Translations under genes and position numbers: made by a program | Source of the DNA: Pycnopodia helianthoides | Lineage: Eukaryota > Echinodermata > Asteroidea > Forcipulatida > Asteriidae | Direction of reading: 5' to 3' | DNA: 64,000 nucleotides | Assembly: GCA_032158295.1 (NCBI GenBank) | Contig: CM063251.1 | Location: forward strand, 18,291,425-18,355,424 | Notes under the pieces: model-generated | What the model was told of the DNA's origin: nothing | The model's input: the letters and a program-made list of their open reading frames with translations, nothing else | The model's database searches: none | In this document: one piece after another, positions 11,901 through 22,807 of the stretch | Position numbering within the stretch: position 1 is the first letter of the stretch | Layout: every line of letters begins with the position of its first letter

Positions 11901-14900
11901 GTTACACGGACACTGCAGAGACCTTGATGGCCCTTCAAAAAGTTTCCCATAGATTTTTAAAAATTTAATGAAAGGGCCCTTCGCAAAAAAGAAAATGGCC
12001 TTTCACTCTGAAAGAAGAAGTTCCAAGCTTGTGTAATTTCACTCTTCTTCGAAGCATTGTGAACTCAAGTGTCTTAAGGAAAACTCAGTGCACCATTATT
12101 AATGAGTTCTGGTATGATATTTTTATCATTTGAACCGAAATTATTTCATGTTATTTTGTTGAAATGATTATGTTCTGACGTTGCCTTTGAAGAACCTAAT
12201 GATCATCTTAGATTGATTAAGTTTTGTTGTTTGTTGTAGCTTGAAGGAAGAATGCTATACACTCTGGAGGATCACTCTCGGTAAGTCACTCTTCCAAAAC
12301 TAGGACAAAAGTTCAACTTGTCAAGCATCGAATGTGGGAAAAAATATTTTTTTTGCTGGAAATTTGAAAAATGGGTGTCCAAATTGCTCTTTTACAATAC
12401 ATTTACATGTAAATGACAGATAAAACAGGGTGTCCAAATTTAAAACAGGGTGTCCAAAAGACACCCAGACACCCCTCTGGCTAACACTATGTCATGTTCA
12501 ATGACAATATTCAACAAACAGTTTCCATTTCAAAATGAACCATTTAGCTTTTGGTGAAACTTGATGTAGGTGAAACATTTCCTGCATAAAAGCTAACGTT
12601 GCTTGTCTGTCTTTGTAGTTATGTGACAACTGTAACTTTCTCCCCTGATGGGCGATACCTGGCCAGCGGCTCCAATGACAGGACAGTGAAAGTGTGGAGA
12701 CTACACACTGCTGGAGAATTTTCAACTGAACCCCATTTATGTAAGGAAACTGTGTTTGTTTCAAAGATAACAATTTTGATTCTTAAGAATCTTTAGGTAA
12801 ATTCTTCAAACGAATGTAACTCCATAAGTTATATATTTCGCAAACCGTCAAACTTCAACGTATTCAGAATTCTGTTGCCAATTTGTTATGCTTTCACTTG
12901 CCGTTCACCATTTGGCAACAAATAACTGTAATAGCACTGGTTACCTGCCAATTAATGCATCATTTTCCGGCAACATATAACTGAAATAGCACTGGTAAAC
13001 GCACATTGTCCTATTTCCCTAGCAACATATACCTGCAATAGCACTGTTACTCGCCAATAAATGCATCATTTTCCGGCAACATATAACTGAAATAGCACTG
13101 GTAACGCACCGTTTTCTATTTTCCTAGCAACATATACCTGCAATAGCACTGGTTACCTGCCAATAAATGCATAATTTTCCGCAACATATAACTGAAATAG
13201 CACTGTAAACGCACCATTGTCCTATTTCCCTAGCAACATATACCTGCAATAGCACTGGTTACCTGCAATAAATGCTCGTTTTCCGCAACATATAACTACA
13301 ATAGCACTGGTAAACGCACGTTTTCCTATTTTCCTAGCAACATATACCTGCCATAGCACTGGTTACCTGCCAATAAATCACCATTTTCAAGGCTCTGTTG
13401 CTCACTCACAAATGCCCCAACGATTCTTCACCAGCATTCCTTCAGGAACTCTTTCAAGTGTATGAACCGCTTCACACCCCGTGCTGGACACCAGTCACCA
13501 GCACTAAGACTTACAGACATCGATCCTTCATGCATTCATCACCTTCTCTTTGGTACTCTCTTCCACATCGCATCAAAACTGTTAGGACTGAAAATGTGTT
13601 AAAACTGTTACTTGTGTGTTTTTATTGCCCGTATTTGTTGTATAAAGCGCATCAAGACTTGTGTGTGATGCCATATGTAAGTTCTGTGTAGTATTATTAT
13701 GACTGAGAAAGATTCATGAAGTAGAGAATATTCATTCCAGGCCAAATGATTCATAGCAAGGATGCTCTTCCAATTTAGGAGTTACTTTCCTGTTTTAGAG
13801 AACAATAAGCCTGCCTCAAGAATATCGATGAATATGCATTGAATATGAATAATCATTGAGTTGATTGTGAATATTTACTATCACCATTGTTCATAGCTGG
13901 GACTACCAGCACTCCGCTAGAGGCTACAGCTCCTCAACTGCAGAATCTACTCCTGGAGTGGTCAGTGAACGATGTCTGTGATTGGCTGAAAGCACTTGGC
14001 TTGGAGGACTACCAAAGCAGTTTCCGTGACAACCACATTGATGGGCAGGAGTTACAGGCCCTGAACACAGACACGCTGGTTAATGATCTTGGAGTCAGTG
14101 AGTACATATAGAGAACCTTTCTTGATTAATTCAGACAAGATTTCAAGAAGTTAAGACCACCGTTCTAAACCCTTCAAGTTACCGTTGAAGTATAGTTTGA
14201 AAAAGGTGCCCATGGTAGTCCCTTGGTCTTCAACTAATTCATCAGACTCAAATGATGTAACTTATTAATAAGCAACTGCACACATATTGATGGTTCTCCC
14301 ATGAACAAGATAGCATAACAGCCAATTAGCATTAAGCAAGACGACACACCCATTTTTTCTTTATAAGATTCAAATCAAATGCACAAAATTCATAAAACCA
14401 AATATTAAATAAATGGGCAGCCTCCACACAATAACTCTGGCCCTCCAACCAGCAAGACAAGTTCTCAAGAATACATCCACACAGCAAGTAGATTTATACA
14501 CATGGTGTTACTGCAAACTGAATATACAATAACAAACATCACGTAAAAATACATTCTGAGGACTTTGTTTCAATTCAGCGTGCTTCAGCCAAACTTTCAA
14601 AATTTGGGTCCAGAATGCCCACCAAGTTTGAAATCCTTGGGAGAACCATGATGTTGTGTTGAAGCTTCTATCAAGCAGTTAACCTTTTTTGTGTTTAACG
14701 AAAGCTACTTACCAGCCCATAGGAGTTAGCAGATCCGATGATATATAACCTTTCTAAGGAAGATCAGAATACAAAAAAAAACTTATCGCTGAAATTTTTG
14801 ACATCGTGCAATTTTTGTCCTACACAAGGCTCTCCGGCATCGGCAGAAAATTCTTACGAGGAATCCAGACAATCCGAGAAAAAGGAAAATGGAGCCGTTC

Positions 14901-16370
14901 CCACAGGTGATCATTTGCATTCTTTGAAAATATATTAAAGTAACATTTCAAAGACTCAAAGTTTCTTAAACATGAAAGATGCACATGTGAAACTGCCCCA
15001 CACTAATGCACAGATACATTAAATCCGCCCCCTATGAATGAACCAACAAACTCAATCAAGAAAATGTCCAAAATCAATACACGTTTATGGTATACAGCCA
15101 ACTCTCATTGTATGAAGATTGCTGGAACTGGCAAAATGACCTCTTTATAACAGGAACCTTGTTATAAGAGGAAAGCAAAAACAAAGAAACAAAAGCAGAA
15201 ATGAGAATGGGACTTCAGAATGTACTCTGTTAGCAGCGCTCTTTATAAAAAGGGTTAACTGTATTTTCAAACATACTAGTAGTTAATTGCTCACAAAGTA
15301 AATATTTTAATCAAATGTTATTGTTTTATTTTATTTATGTCAAATTGTAAATCCTTTTGGTTGTTATAGGTTTTAGCATAGTTAATTTTCGTTCAGGTCC
15401 ATATTTGTTGAACAATTTAAATTTGCAATAGATTGATTAAATGTCATTTTTTTATTGTGACAGATGATGGCATTCCCGATGAGTATCTCTGTCCAATCAC
15501 AAGAGAGCTCATGAAAGAACCCAGTTGTTGCTGCTGGTAAGTTATTGTTTGTTGTTTTGTTAATTTTGTATTACCTTAACCCCAAAAGGATCACCCTTTA
15601 ACCCTTCGAGTGCAGCCAAACTTCTGAATACGTCAAACTGAGTATCCATCAACAGGCCGCCAATGTTCCCTTACGTTCTACTACTCGACGTTAAAAAAAT
15701 AATTAATTTATTTATTTTTTTAAATGGCTGGCCTGTGGATACAAAATTACTAAAACGAGGCTTGCACTGTAAGGGTTAAGTGTTTCTTTTGAACAAAACC
15801 AAAGTTGTATTGGGGTGTTCGGGTTGGCATAATGATATATTTCCATGCATTCCACCTGTAGGACCCCGCTTCGAATCCCGCCGGTGGCACTATGTGAATT
15901 GGGTTTTCAGTTCCTACCTGATTGCGTGGGTTTTCCCTGGAATACCTCTCTTGGATTTTCCTCCCACACTTAAAAAAACGAAACTTCCTTCCTTGTCTTC
16001 TCTCTCTCTCACTAGTATGGTGATTAAGTTTGCTTTTCTGAGAGTCCTTGTCTTCACAACCAGAATTGATGAACGAAATGAAAATGAAATGAAAGTTGAG
16101 GATTAATTGTGAAGGGTACCATGGACTGGCAGTTGTAAATATTAATATCAAATATCACATACAAACATCCGAGGCAGTATTATCATTTTTGAGTGTTTGT
16201 GAATTTGTCTTTTCTGTCGTACAGATGGGTTTTCTTATGAGAGGTCATCTATCGAGGCGTGGGTCCGAGGCAACAAAACCAGCCCCATGACCAATGCGCC
16301 TCTTGTTCATATGAACCTCACTCCCAACAAAAGCCTTAAGATGATCATTCAAAGACTATATAATTTGTAA
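8901..16370 (+). CDS. WDSUB1: WD repeat, SAM and U-box domain-containing protein 1
   Basis: Eleven coding exons: 8901-9298, 9799-9998, 10333-10431, 11203-11296, 11816-11849, 12240-12280, 12619-12740, 13897-14097, 14829-14906, 15464-15536 and 16225-16370 (TAA). Exons 1-7 carry about seven WD40 blades (VRLWSLD, VIMWDAR, VCLWNVQ, LRIWDAL, VKLWDL, IVIVWDP, VKVWRL). Exon 8 carries the SAM domain (LLLEWSVNDVCDWLKALGLE). Exons 10-11 carry a U-box (IPDEYLCPITRELMKEP, then DGFSYERSSIEAWVRGNKTS). Order and length (about 470 residues) match human WDSUB1 (476), a putative E3 ubiquitin ligase. ATG 8901 was chosen because MATLLHTLKSH aligns with the human start; 'tttcag' at 8868-8873 suggests an upstream 5'UTR exon. 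Phases agree through exon 9. Exon 10 has one base too many (gaacccagttgttg, where GAA CCA GTT GTT GCT fits the U-box). Exon 9 also shows competing frames. Confidence 0.93.
9515..9596. repeat. Short inverted repeat in WDSUB1 intron 1
   Basis: 'aaaatatacgcgcaattttc' with 'agagg' is mirrored by 'cctctaaaaattatgcgtat' and 'attttg'. It is a small diverged palindrome. Confidence 0.5.
12905..13385 (+). repeat. Tandem repeat of about 106 bp (two ~53-bp half units)
   Basis: 'ggcaacatataactgaaatagcactgg' type and 'tagcaacatatacctgcaatagcactgg' type half units alternate about four times in WDSUB1 intron 7. 'cattttcc' recurs at about 12961, 13067 and 13173. The array directly abuts a LINE tail fragment. 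Confidence 0.8.
13386..13700 (+). repeat. LINE reverse transcriptase C-terminal fragment
   Basis: The plus-strand translation reads KTYRHRSFMHSSPSLWYSLP, then HRIKTVRTENVLKLLL. This matches the typical end of CR1/Jockey-clade ORF2 proteins (YGDRAFSVAAPKLWNSLP followed by SVDAFKSRLKTHLF). Only the last ~80 codons survive, in WDSUB1 intron 7. Confidence 0.7.
15805..16100 (+). mobile_element. tRNA-derived SINE with conserved core
   Basis: A B-box-like 'gcttcgaatcccgccgg' follows an A-box-like 'ggttggcataatgatat'. Downstream is the block 'cgtgggttttccctggaata', then 'tcctcccacac', a signature recurring in marine invertebrate SINEs. It lies in WDSUB1 intron 10. Confidence 0.6.
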
Positions 16371-16600
16371 CAAAAAAGGCAGTGAATAATGTGGAGCAGC
16401 AGCGCAGGATACAGAAATGTGAAGTAATTCACACCGTCTTCATACCGAAATCTGAAGATGATTGTCCAAAGACTATTATTTGTAATGAAACGGGCAGTGA
16501 ACAAAGCGGAGTAGTAGTGCAGGATTCAGAAATGTAAAATAATGGACACTCTCTTCATGGCGAAATCTCAATAAGATCATCCAAAGACAAATTTGTAGGA
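16338..16600 (+). repeat. ~117-bp tandem duplication spanning the WDSUB1 stop codon
   Basis: The unit beginning 'aagatgatcattcaaagact' (last codons of WDSUB1, KMIIQRLYNL-stop) recurs at 16455 as 'aagatgattgtccaaagact', and partially near 16572 as 'aagatcatccaaagac'. The unit includes 'gtgcaggattcagaaatgta' and 'cttcat.gcgaaatct'. Copies 2 and 3 lie in the presumed 3'UTR. Confidence 0.75.
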
Positions 16601-19006
16601 ATGCTGAGCTTCGATTAGGGATATGGTTGAAGGCAGCGAGGAAGCCACCTGCTCCTAACAAGATGGTCAACTAAACACTGCAGTTTGTAAGTCAGGAAGC
16701 TGTGAGTCTTTAAATCAAAAAAGAAACAAGGCAATGTTGCCGTGTAATTTCTAAGACACAAATATATTTGAATTACCAAATTGTAAGTTACTTCAGTGTA
16801 CAAGGTTGAAACAGGATCATACCCACAGCTCTCTCAGGATGCCGTGTAGCACTAAATACCCTGGCGTTTGGTATTAGATGCTTGCTGCCTCATGTAGAGA
16901 GCCTTGTATTAAACCTATTAACCCCACTCACCTGAGTGATTTACTAGGAATCTTTCTAACAATGTCTAACATTAAGCAGTAACACTACACCTATACTTCT
17001 GGTTTGTGGTTGGCCTGGCCTCTTGTAAAGCATAATCAGTTTGCCAGTGCAGTCCTCACTCCAACAAAATCAAACAAAACATGCAGTTAGATTTTGAAGG
17101 GTTTGTTTAGATGATTTTTCCAACAAGGGAACTCAGCAAAGCTCCCACAAGGGGATATAAACGCCAAGCTGGCAACAGCCAATCTCTCTCAGACAAAACA
17201 TTGGTTTAACGTCTTTGATTATGAACTACACAAATCCATAAATTGTGTTTCAGTAACTAGATGACAATACTTAGTGTAGTCATTTTGAAATAAGTGGTTA
17301 CCTCGGCCAGATTCGAACCCACAACCTTGTGTGTGCAAGTCCTGTAGTCTAACCACTTGACTACGGTGACAAGAGGGTTGGGAAGGGTTATGGTTAATGT
17401 ACTGTTTGAGAGTTCATGAGGTTAGTGGTGTCATATGATGGCATTATGACAACCTCAATGACAAAAATGAATTGATTAGTTAGAACAAACTCGGTCCAAA
17501 TCATTGTCATCATCCTAATCAATAATCAATGATTATAATCAATAAACAATAAAGTAATCATTATCAATTGACATGTCTTCTTGTCATTCAACCAATCTTG
17601 GTACTTTTTTTCTTCATTAAAGAGAATTTAGAAAACATTAGCCACTGTTTTTGTCATAATTTTTGTTAAACAAATTTAATATAATTCATTAACTAAATTG
17701 GTTCCTAGAGCTGAAGAGGGTTAGTGTGAGGTTAGGTCTGTGCACGAGTTCATGGGTATCTCGTCATCACTTGTCAAGATGATTTGTTCAGAACAATCAA
17801 AATGATCTCTGCTGGTCTTAATTTTGAGCTGTAAATAAATTTAACAAATGCTAAGAAATTTTTCGTATCCCCACTGCACTATGATTTACAAGTGCCATTT
17901 TTGGTGTACAACCTTTACTCATTTATTAAGATAGAATATTTATGTCAATGTTGTTTTTCAAGCAGAGATTCGAAAGTTATCCAAATGTTATGTTTACTCG
18001 TCTTTCTAAACAAATATTCCTTCAATTGTCCATCCTGTTTTGAAAAATTTACTTGTGTTTCCATTTAGCTTTGCAGAACTGTAATGAGGCATCAAAATAC
18101 TGAACTGGTAAATGTTAGTATGAAAACAGAAGAAGGAAAACAAAAAGTAAAGCAAACACATTGATAAGTAAATAAGTAAAATAACTAAATGAAAGTGCTA
18201 CAAAGTTTACATATGGTTGTCTTACAGGCTAGTATAATAGTTAATCATGATACCAATCGATCAGTATTTAACCAATCAAATTTGTTGCTGTACGGTTTTG
18301 CATAAATTTACATAATTTTCTTCAACGAGCTTAGACTCCAAGGAGGACCCTTGCTTGAAGATGCAAATATGCAAATCGTTTCAGATAACTATCCCCTTGA
18401 TCATGTGAAAAATGTTGTCAATTGATGAAATTCGAGAATCGAAGTGGTTCAGTAATGTAGACTTTGCGACGTGTGAACATTAGGAGTTCTACCAGAGGAA
18501 AATGTTGAGCGTTCAGAGGGAGGGAGTGGTCATGACGAAACAGCAATCCGCAAACTTTTAGGCCTGCAAACCCATGACAATTTCAGACACTCTACCGCGA
18601 CCCCCAAGCACGCTGTCTGATTAAAAAAAAAACTGCCGCAGAGTTAATGTCATAAATACAGGCTGTTCTCAACAGGAGTCAATTATTTATCGTAGCAGTT
18701 TGTTTTTATTATATGTGAGTACAATGTAGTTACATTAAACTGATATTAAAAGTTCGGGAAAAATATCATGTTTTTGAAGATAGATTGATTATGAGGAATC
18801 TTTCTTGCTGAATGAATGATCAAGAGTGTTATGATAAGTTTTAGCTCTTGACAAAGTTTGGCGGTCCACCTGATTTTTTGTTTTCGTGACACACTTTTGG
18901 GTGGGTCGCGACTCGTGGTTTGCGATACGTTTGTATGGAAGGACATGTAGATCATTTTAGACGTTTGCTTGATGTATTTTACAAGTGTTTGGTAGCATTT
19001 CGACTA
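16601..19006. other. Intergenic, no gene seen
   Basis: AT-rich sequence with short chance ORFs only. It contains a tRNA-derived SINE head at 17300-17375. A diverged interspersed repeat near 16960-17110 ('ccaacaaaatcaaacaaaac', then 'atgcagt') is shared with 55590-55720. Confidence 0.5.
17300..17375 (-). mobile_element. tRNA-derived SINE head (pseudo-tRNA)
   Basis: Read on the minus strand it gives 'gtcaccgtagtcaagtggtt' (A-box region) and 'gtgggttcgaatctggc' (B box), resembling a degenerate tRNA about 75 nt long. The ends do not pair well as an acceptor stem, so it is a SINE head or pseudo-tRNA rather than a functional tRNA. Confidence 0.6.
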
Positions 19007-19614
19007 CACTCTTAAAACTCCCAGCTTTAAGATCTGACTCTTTTCCTGGTCTCGGGGAGACCTGACCCAGTTCTGGGTTTGTGTGACCTGACCCAGTTCT
19101 GGGTTTGTGTGACCTGACCCAGTTCTTGGTTTGTGTGACCTGACCCAGTTCTGGGTCTGTGTGACCTGACCCAGTTCTGGGTCTGTGTGACTTGGAATCT
19201 GTGTTGGAATGACCCAGAAATGGGTCAAACTGACACAGAATCTGGGCTAAAAATCCCAATTGTTAAAACCAGTTTCCGGGTCAGCCTGAGCCAGAAATAG
19301 GTCGGGTCCCCTGGAATCCGGGTCAGCCTGAGCCAGAAATAGGTCAGGTCCCCTGGAATCCGGGTCAGCCTGAGTCAGAAATAGGTCAGGTCCCCTGGAA
19401 TCCGGGTCAGCCAGAGCCAGAAATAGGTCAGGTCCCCTGGAATCCGGGTCAGCCTGAGCCAGAAATAGGTCAGGTCCCCTGGAATCCGGGTCAGCCTGAG
19501 CCAGAAATAGGTCAGGTCCCCTGGAATCCGGGTCAGCCTGAGCCAAAATAGGTCAGGTCCCCTGGAATCCGGGTCAGAATCCGGGTCATTTCTGACCTGG
19601 GAGTTCTCAGAGTG
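19007..19614. mobile_element. TIR element with internal 26-bp and 42-bp minisatellites
   Basis: The termini 'cactcttaaaactcccag' and 'ctgggagttctcagagtg' are imperfect inverted repeats flanked by TA. Inside are about five copies of a 26-bp unit (gacctgacccagttctgggt + ttgtgt) at 19069-19195. These are followed by about seven copies of a 42-bp unit containing 'tccgggtcagcctgagccag' at 19275-19570. The 42-bp period keeps an open antisense frame that is a by-product of the repeat. A smaller relative lies at 51781-51932. Confidence 0.75.
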
Positions 19615-20721
19615 TATAGGATCTGTAGACAAATTGCATGAACTGAAAGTTCAGCACATCACGTGGTGTACCTTTGATGTCTGGTGGAGTCATTCAAAGT
19701 AATCTTTTTACTTGTCCTCTGCAATCGAAGATTGTTTATATTTACATTAAAATAACCACATATTTTTTACCATTGGTGTAAATAAAGTAATTATATATAA
19801 TAGTAATTCAGATGTTTATTGTGTGTTTAGAGGTAAATACAATTAACCGCAAGTAAGACTTTAACATGTTATTATAACAAAAGGTGGAGTTGTGGAGGTA
19901 TGAATTATATATTTTTTCAATTTGAGCTGAGATGAGTGTAAGTGGAAAGTAAGTAAGATGGAAACAGAAAGTGGATGATCAAATACTGGGGAGTCGATTA
20001 CTGTTTTGTACCTTCCTTGATAATATTCTGCAAGGTTTAACATTATTTCATTTTTTTGTTCTTTCTTCAAAGTGAATAAACTAATTGGGTGTATATCTGT
20101 TATGATACTCAGTATATTGCAAAAAACGATCAAATAACAAGAGTGTTTTATTATGGTTTTTGAGTATTAAAAAATGTTCATTTTGAATGTAATTCTGAAC
20201 GATGGAAATCTTTGTGTTTTCACCACTTTACATATTACATGTATGTTTGATTTGTCATTTTTTTTTTAAAGTCGTGCCATGCAAAATGTCAAATTCCCTT
20301 TTAAGTGTTATTATTATTTATTATTGGAATCAATGAAAAACAAGATATTCCTGACATTTCCCAGGAAGTAAACCGAGATTAGATGCCAGTGATATCCGAT
20401 CCTTGGACTTTGAATTGAGAACAAAGACAGAGCCCCCACGGCGGCCTGCAAACAAAACCGGCATTTAAAAGTTTACTTGTTCAACAAGTTGCCCCTCGAG
20501 ATTCGTCTTGTATGCAGCGGTGTTCCATTCCGTAATCATTGTGGTCGTTCTTAGTTGTGTTGACATTTGTATAAAACGACTTCATTACCTGTATACGCAA
20601 ACAATGCGCCATTTAGTATAAGTGAGTTTGTTTGAATAACGGCCGGGGGACGCACTAACTTGAATGTTTTCCCTTTCTGCTGGTTATACATTCATAGCAT
20701 CAGACGAACTAAATCAATACC

Positions 20722-20955
20722 TTGGTAAGCTTTGTTTTTATGGCACTACTTTACCTAAGTATTTCTGGTGATGTTTATTATGGTGAAAGGGTTTATTTAC
20801 CTGCTCTCAAGGATTTCTGTACGGGTGATGGGAGGCATTGCCCAGTCACAACTAATTGGGGCACTCCGCACTTGGTGACAGACGTCTTTTGTGATAACAA
20901 GACGCTGGAACCAAACTCATGCTCGGTGATGATGGATGAGATCAGAAAGAGATGA
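20722..20955 (+). CDS. Possible small ORF upstream of the 424-residue gene, unrecognised
   Basis: An open frame with ATG at 20740 gives a ~71-residue peptide with a hydrophobic start (MALLYLSISG) and four cysteines (DFCTGDGRHCP, DVFCDNK, NSCSVMM). The composition is not obviously random, but there is no family match, no second exon and no clear promoter. It may be chance or a single exon of something else. Confidence 0.15.
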   Translation: MVSFVFMALLYLSISGDVYYGERVYLPALKDFCTGDGRHCPVTTNWGTPHLVTDVFCDNKTLEPNSCSVMMDEIRKR

Positions 20956-21054
20956 CAATCCAACCGAACGGTAGTTGTTTGGTTTCCAAAAAAACATAAC
21001 CTAATAATATCTGATGAGTTGGAACAGTTTGTCATGGAACCAAGCGACTGATGG

Positions 21055-21060
21055 TATAAA
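21055..21060 (+). promoter_or_regulatory. Possible TATA box
   Basis: TATAAA within 'gatggtataaatgg', about 34 bases upstream of the ATG at 21094. If used, the 5'UTR would be only a few bases long, so the call is weak. Confidence 0.25.
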
Positions 21061-21093
21061 TGGATACCATTTAGTGCAGTTCTTCTGCTCACA

Positions 21094-22368
21094 ATGATGA
21101 AACAGAGGAGGCTCGTAAATTCAGCCGATAACTTCAGGACCACCACCGGCAACCAAAGCCCCAAAACGAAGAAACGAGTTCGTTTTCTCGATCACTCCTT
21201 CGCACAGGAATTAATTCGACGGGAAAAGGCTCGCCTCGAAGAGAAGATCAAATCTCTGCGTCAGGCTTATGACTTTCGCCAAGCTGTATCCAGCAACGGC
21301 GAACCGACAATAGATTCACAAAATGATCATCACACACAGGAAAGAAGGGATTCGAGCGTTCCAAAGAAAGCTGAAGAAGATGAGGAAGAAGACACGAACT
21401 CTAAGAAATCAAGGGAGGGGTCACGCATGAGGATAGCTCGACGCGGCCTACTGTCTGCAGAGAGGTTGGCGGAGTTATCCAAGCCAAAAAGCAAGAGTGG
21501 AACACTGCCGACCAATTCATCCCGTCGTAACGCCATTGTGACGGCATCACCAGAGCATCTCAAGCTGAGCATCCCGGAGAGACCTCCTCGGACTATTCCG
21601 CAGCTCAGACGCCTCTCCGGAGATGAAGTTGATTACCTAGTCCAGCCCAAGACATTAAGTGAATTCCAGAGACTCACTGAGATTAGCTTTCCTCCGAGTA
21701 AAACTTTAAGAAACAGTGGAAGGGGCCCCAGACCGATGGGTAACGGTACTCATCAACAGAAAGGTCAGTATTCATTTAGTGCCAGGGGATTTAAAAGTAA
21801 AATCGCATCCAATAATTTGGATTCAGTTCGTGGTTTTAATGCAGACAGCTCTAAAAAGAACCCATCATCTAAACCATCATTCAAGATGGCGGCACTCGGC
21901 GTTCTCTCAATGAAAACACAAGAAAGAGAAGATCTTGCGCCCAAATCGAATCAAACCAGCATGTCGGACCTGTTCACAAAATCACTCCCTCCAAAGTTGG
22001 CGCTGCAGCAGCAGAGAGCCAAATCGTCGGTGGCAAGTTTCGACAAGCAGTCGGATGGTCCCGGCGGACGGGTCTTGCGTCTTCGGCCGAGGAAATCAGC
22101 TTGGTTAGAGCTGAGATTAAGCTCGAGGAATCCGAACACAACAACAAAATCACAGCAAGACACATCAGTGGACAAGCCAAAAGACACAGTATCACCGGAG
22201 CCACAAGAGAATAGGGTTTCAACGGCGTTCACATCATCGGTAAAATATCATAACTGGAAGGATCATAAATCGGTGGACGTCGATGAACTGACTAAGAATT
22301 TGTCTAAATGTTCATACCTCAGAGGGGCCGATGAGGAAATGGATATAAGAGAAGTTTTTGCACGGTAA
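21094..22368 (+). CDS. Unrecognised basic, low-complexity protein (424 residues), single open exon
   Basis: An uninterrupted 425-codon frame with balanced codon use in otherwise AT-rich DNA, with ATG-ATG at 21094 and TAA at 22366-22368. Residues ~25-65 hold a charged, probably coiled-coil helix (KKRVRFLDHSFAQELIRREK, then ARLEEKIKSLRQAYDFRQAV). After it comes an acidic patch (KKAEEDEEEDTNSKKSREG), then long S/P/K/R-rich sequence with several RxxS-like sites. The last ~45 residues (KYHNWKDHKSVDVDELTKNL, then REVFAR) look more ordered. There is no signal peptide, TM or catalytic motif. The family is not recognised; a cytoskeletal, ciliary or nuclear regulator would fit the composition, but that is a guess. 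A TTAA MITE begins 36 bases after the stop. Confidence 0.6.
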   Translation: MMKQRRLVNSADNFRTTTGNQSPKTKKRVRFLDHSFAQELIRREKARLEEKIKSLRQAYDFRQAVSSNGEPTIDSQNDHHTQERRDSSVPKKAEEDEEEDTNSKKSREGSRMRIARRGLLSAERLAELSKPKSKSGTLPTNSSRRNAIVTASPEHLKLSIPERPPRTIPQLRRLSGDEVDYLVQPKTLSEFQRLTEISFPPSKTLRNSGRGPRPMGNGTHQQKGQYSFSARGFKSKIASNNLDSVRGFNADSSKKNPSSKPSFKMAALGVLSMKTQEREDLAPKSNQTSMSDLFTKSLPPKLALQQQRAKSSVASFDKQSDGPGGRVLRLRPRKSAWLELRLSSRNPNTTTKSQQDTSVDKPKDTVSPEPQENRVSTAFTSSVKYHNWKDHKSVDVDELTKNLSKCSYLRGADEEMDIREVFAR

Positions 22369-22403
22369 CATTTTTTTTTAAATTATGAATCTAAACACAA
22401 CCC

Positions 22404-22807
22404 CTTAGAAACTGGACACCTTTGGTAATTGTCAAAGACCAGTCTTCTCACTTGGTGTATCTCAACATATGCACAAAATAACAAACCTGTGAAAATTTGA
22501 AATCAATTGGTCGTCGAAGTTGGCGAGATATTAATGGAAGAAAAAACACCCTTGTCCATGTTGTCACACGAAGTTGTGTGCTTTCAGATGCTTGGTTTCG
22601 ATTTCAAGACCTCACGCGTGAGGTCTAAAAATCAATTCAAATATTTTACTGAGAAATTACTTCTTTCTCAAAAACTACGTTACTTCAGAGGGAGCCGTTT
22701 CTCACAACGTTTTACACTGTCAACAGCTCTCCATTGCTCGTTAGACTAGTAAGTTTTTATGCTTACAATTATTTTGAGTAATTACCAACAGTGTCCAGTG
22801 CCTTTAA
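22404..22807 (+). mobile_element. TTAA MITE, family 2 (~400 bp)
   Basis: Begins TTAGAAACTGGACACCTTTG (left TTAA mutated) and ends GTGTCCAGTGCCTTTAA. It shares the body 'ttgtcaaagaccagtcttct' and 'ttactt.agagggagccgtttctcac' with copies at 40325-40804 and 61796-62174. Confidence 0.8.

Noticed and set aside
12905..13385. CRISPR-like spaced repeats
   Set aside because: Both half units are repeated without unique spacers, inside an intron of a eukaryotic gene.
17300..17375. Candidate functional tRNA gene
   Set aside because: A and B boxes are present, but acceptor-stem pairing is poor and there is no clean anticodon arm; a SINE head fits better.
19247..19632. Periodic QADPDSRGPDLFLA ORF
   Set aside because: It arises from the 42-bp minisatellite; there is no start context, no partner exon and the units are DNA-level repeats.
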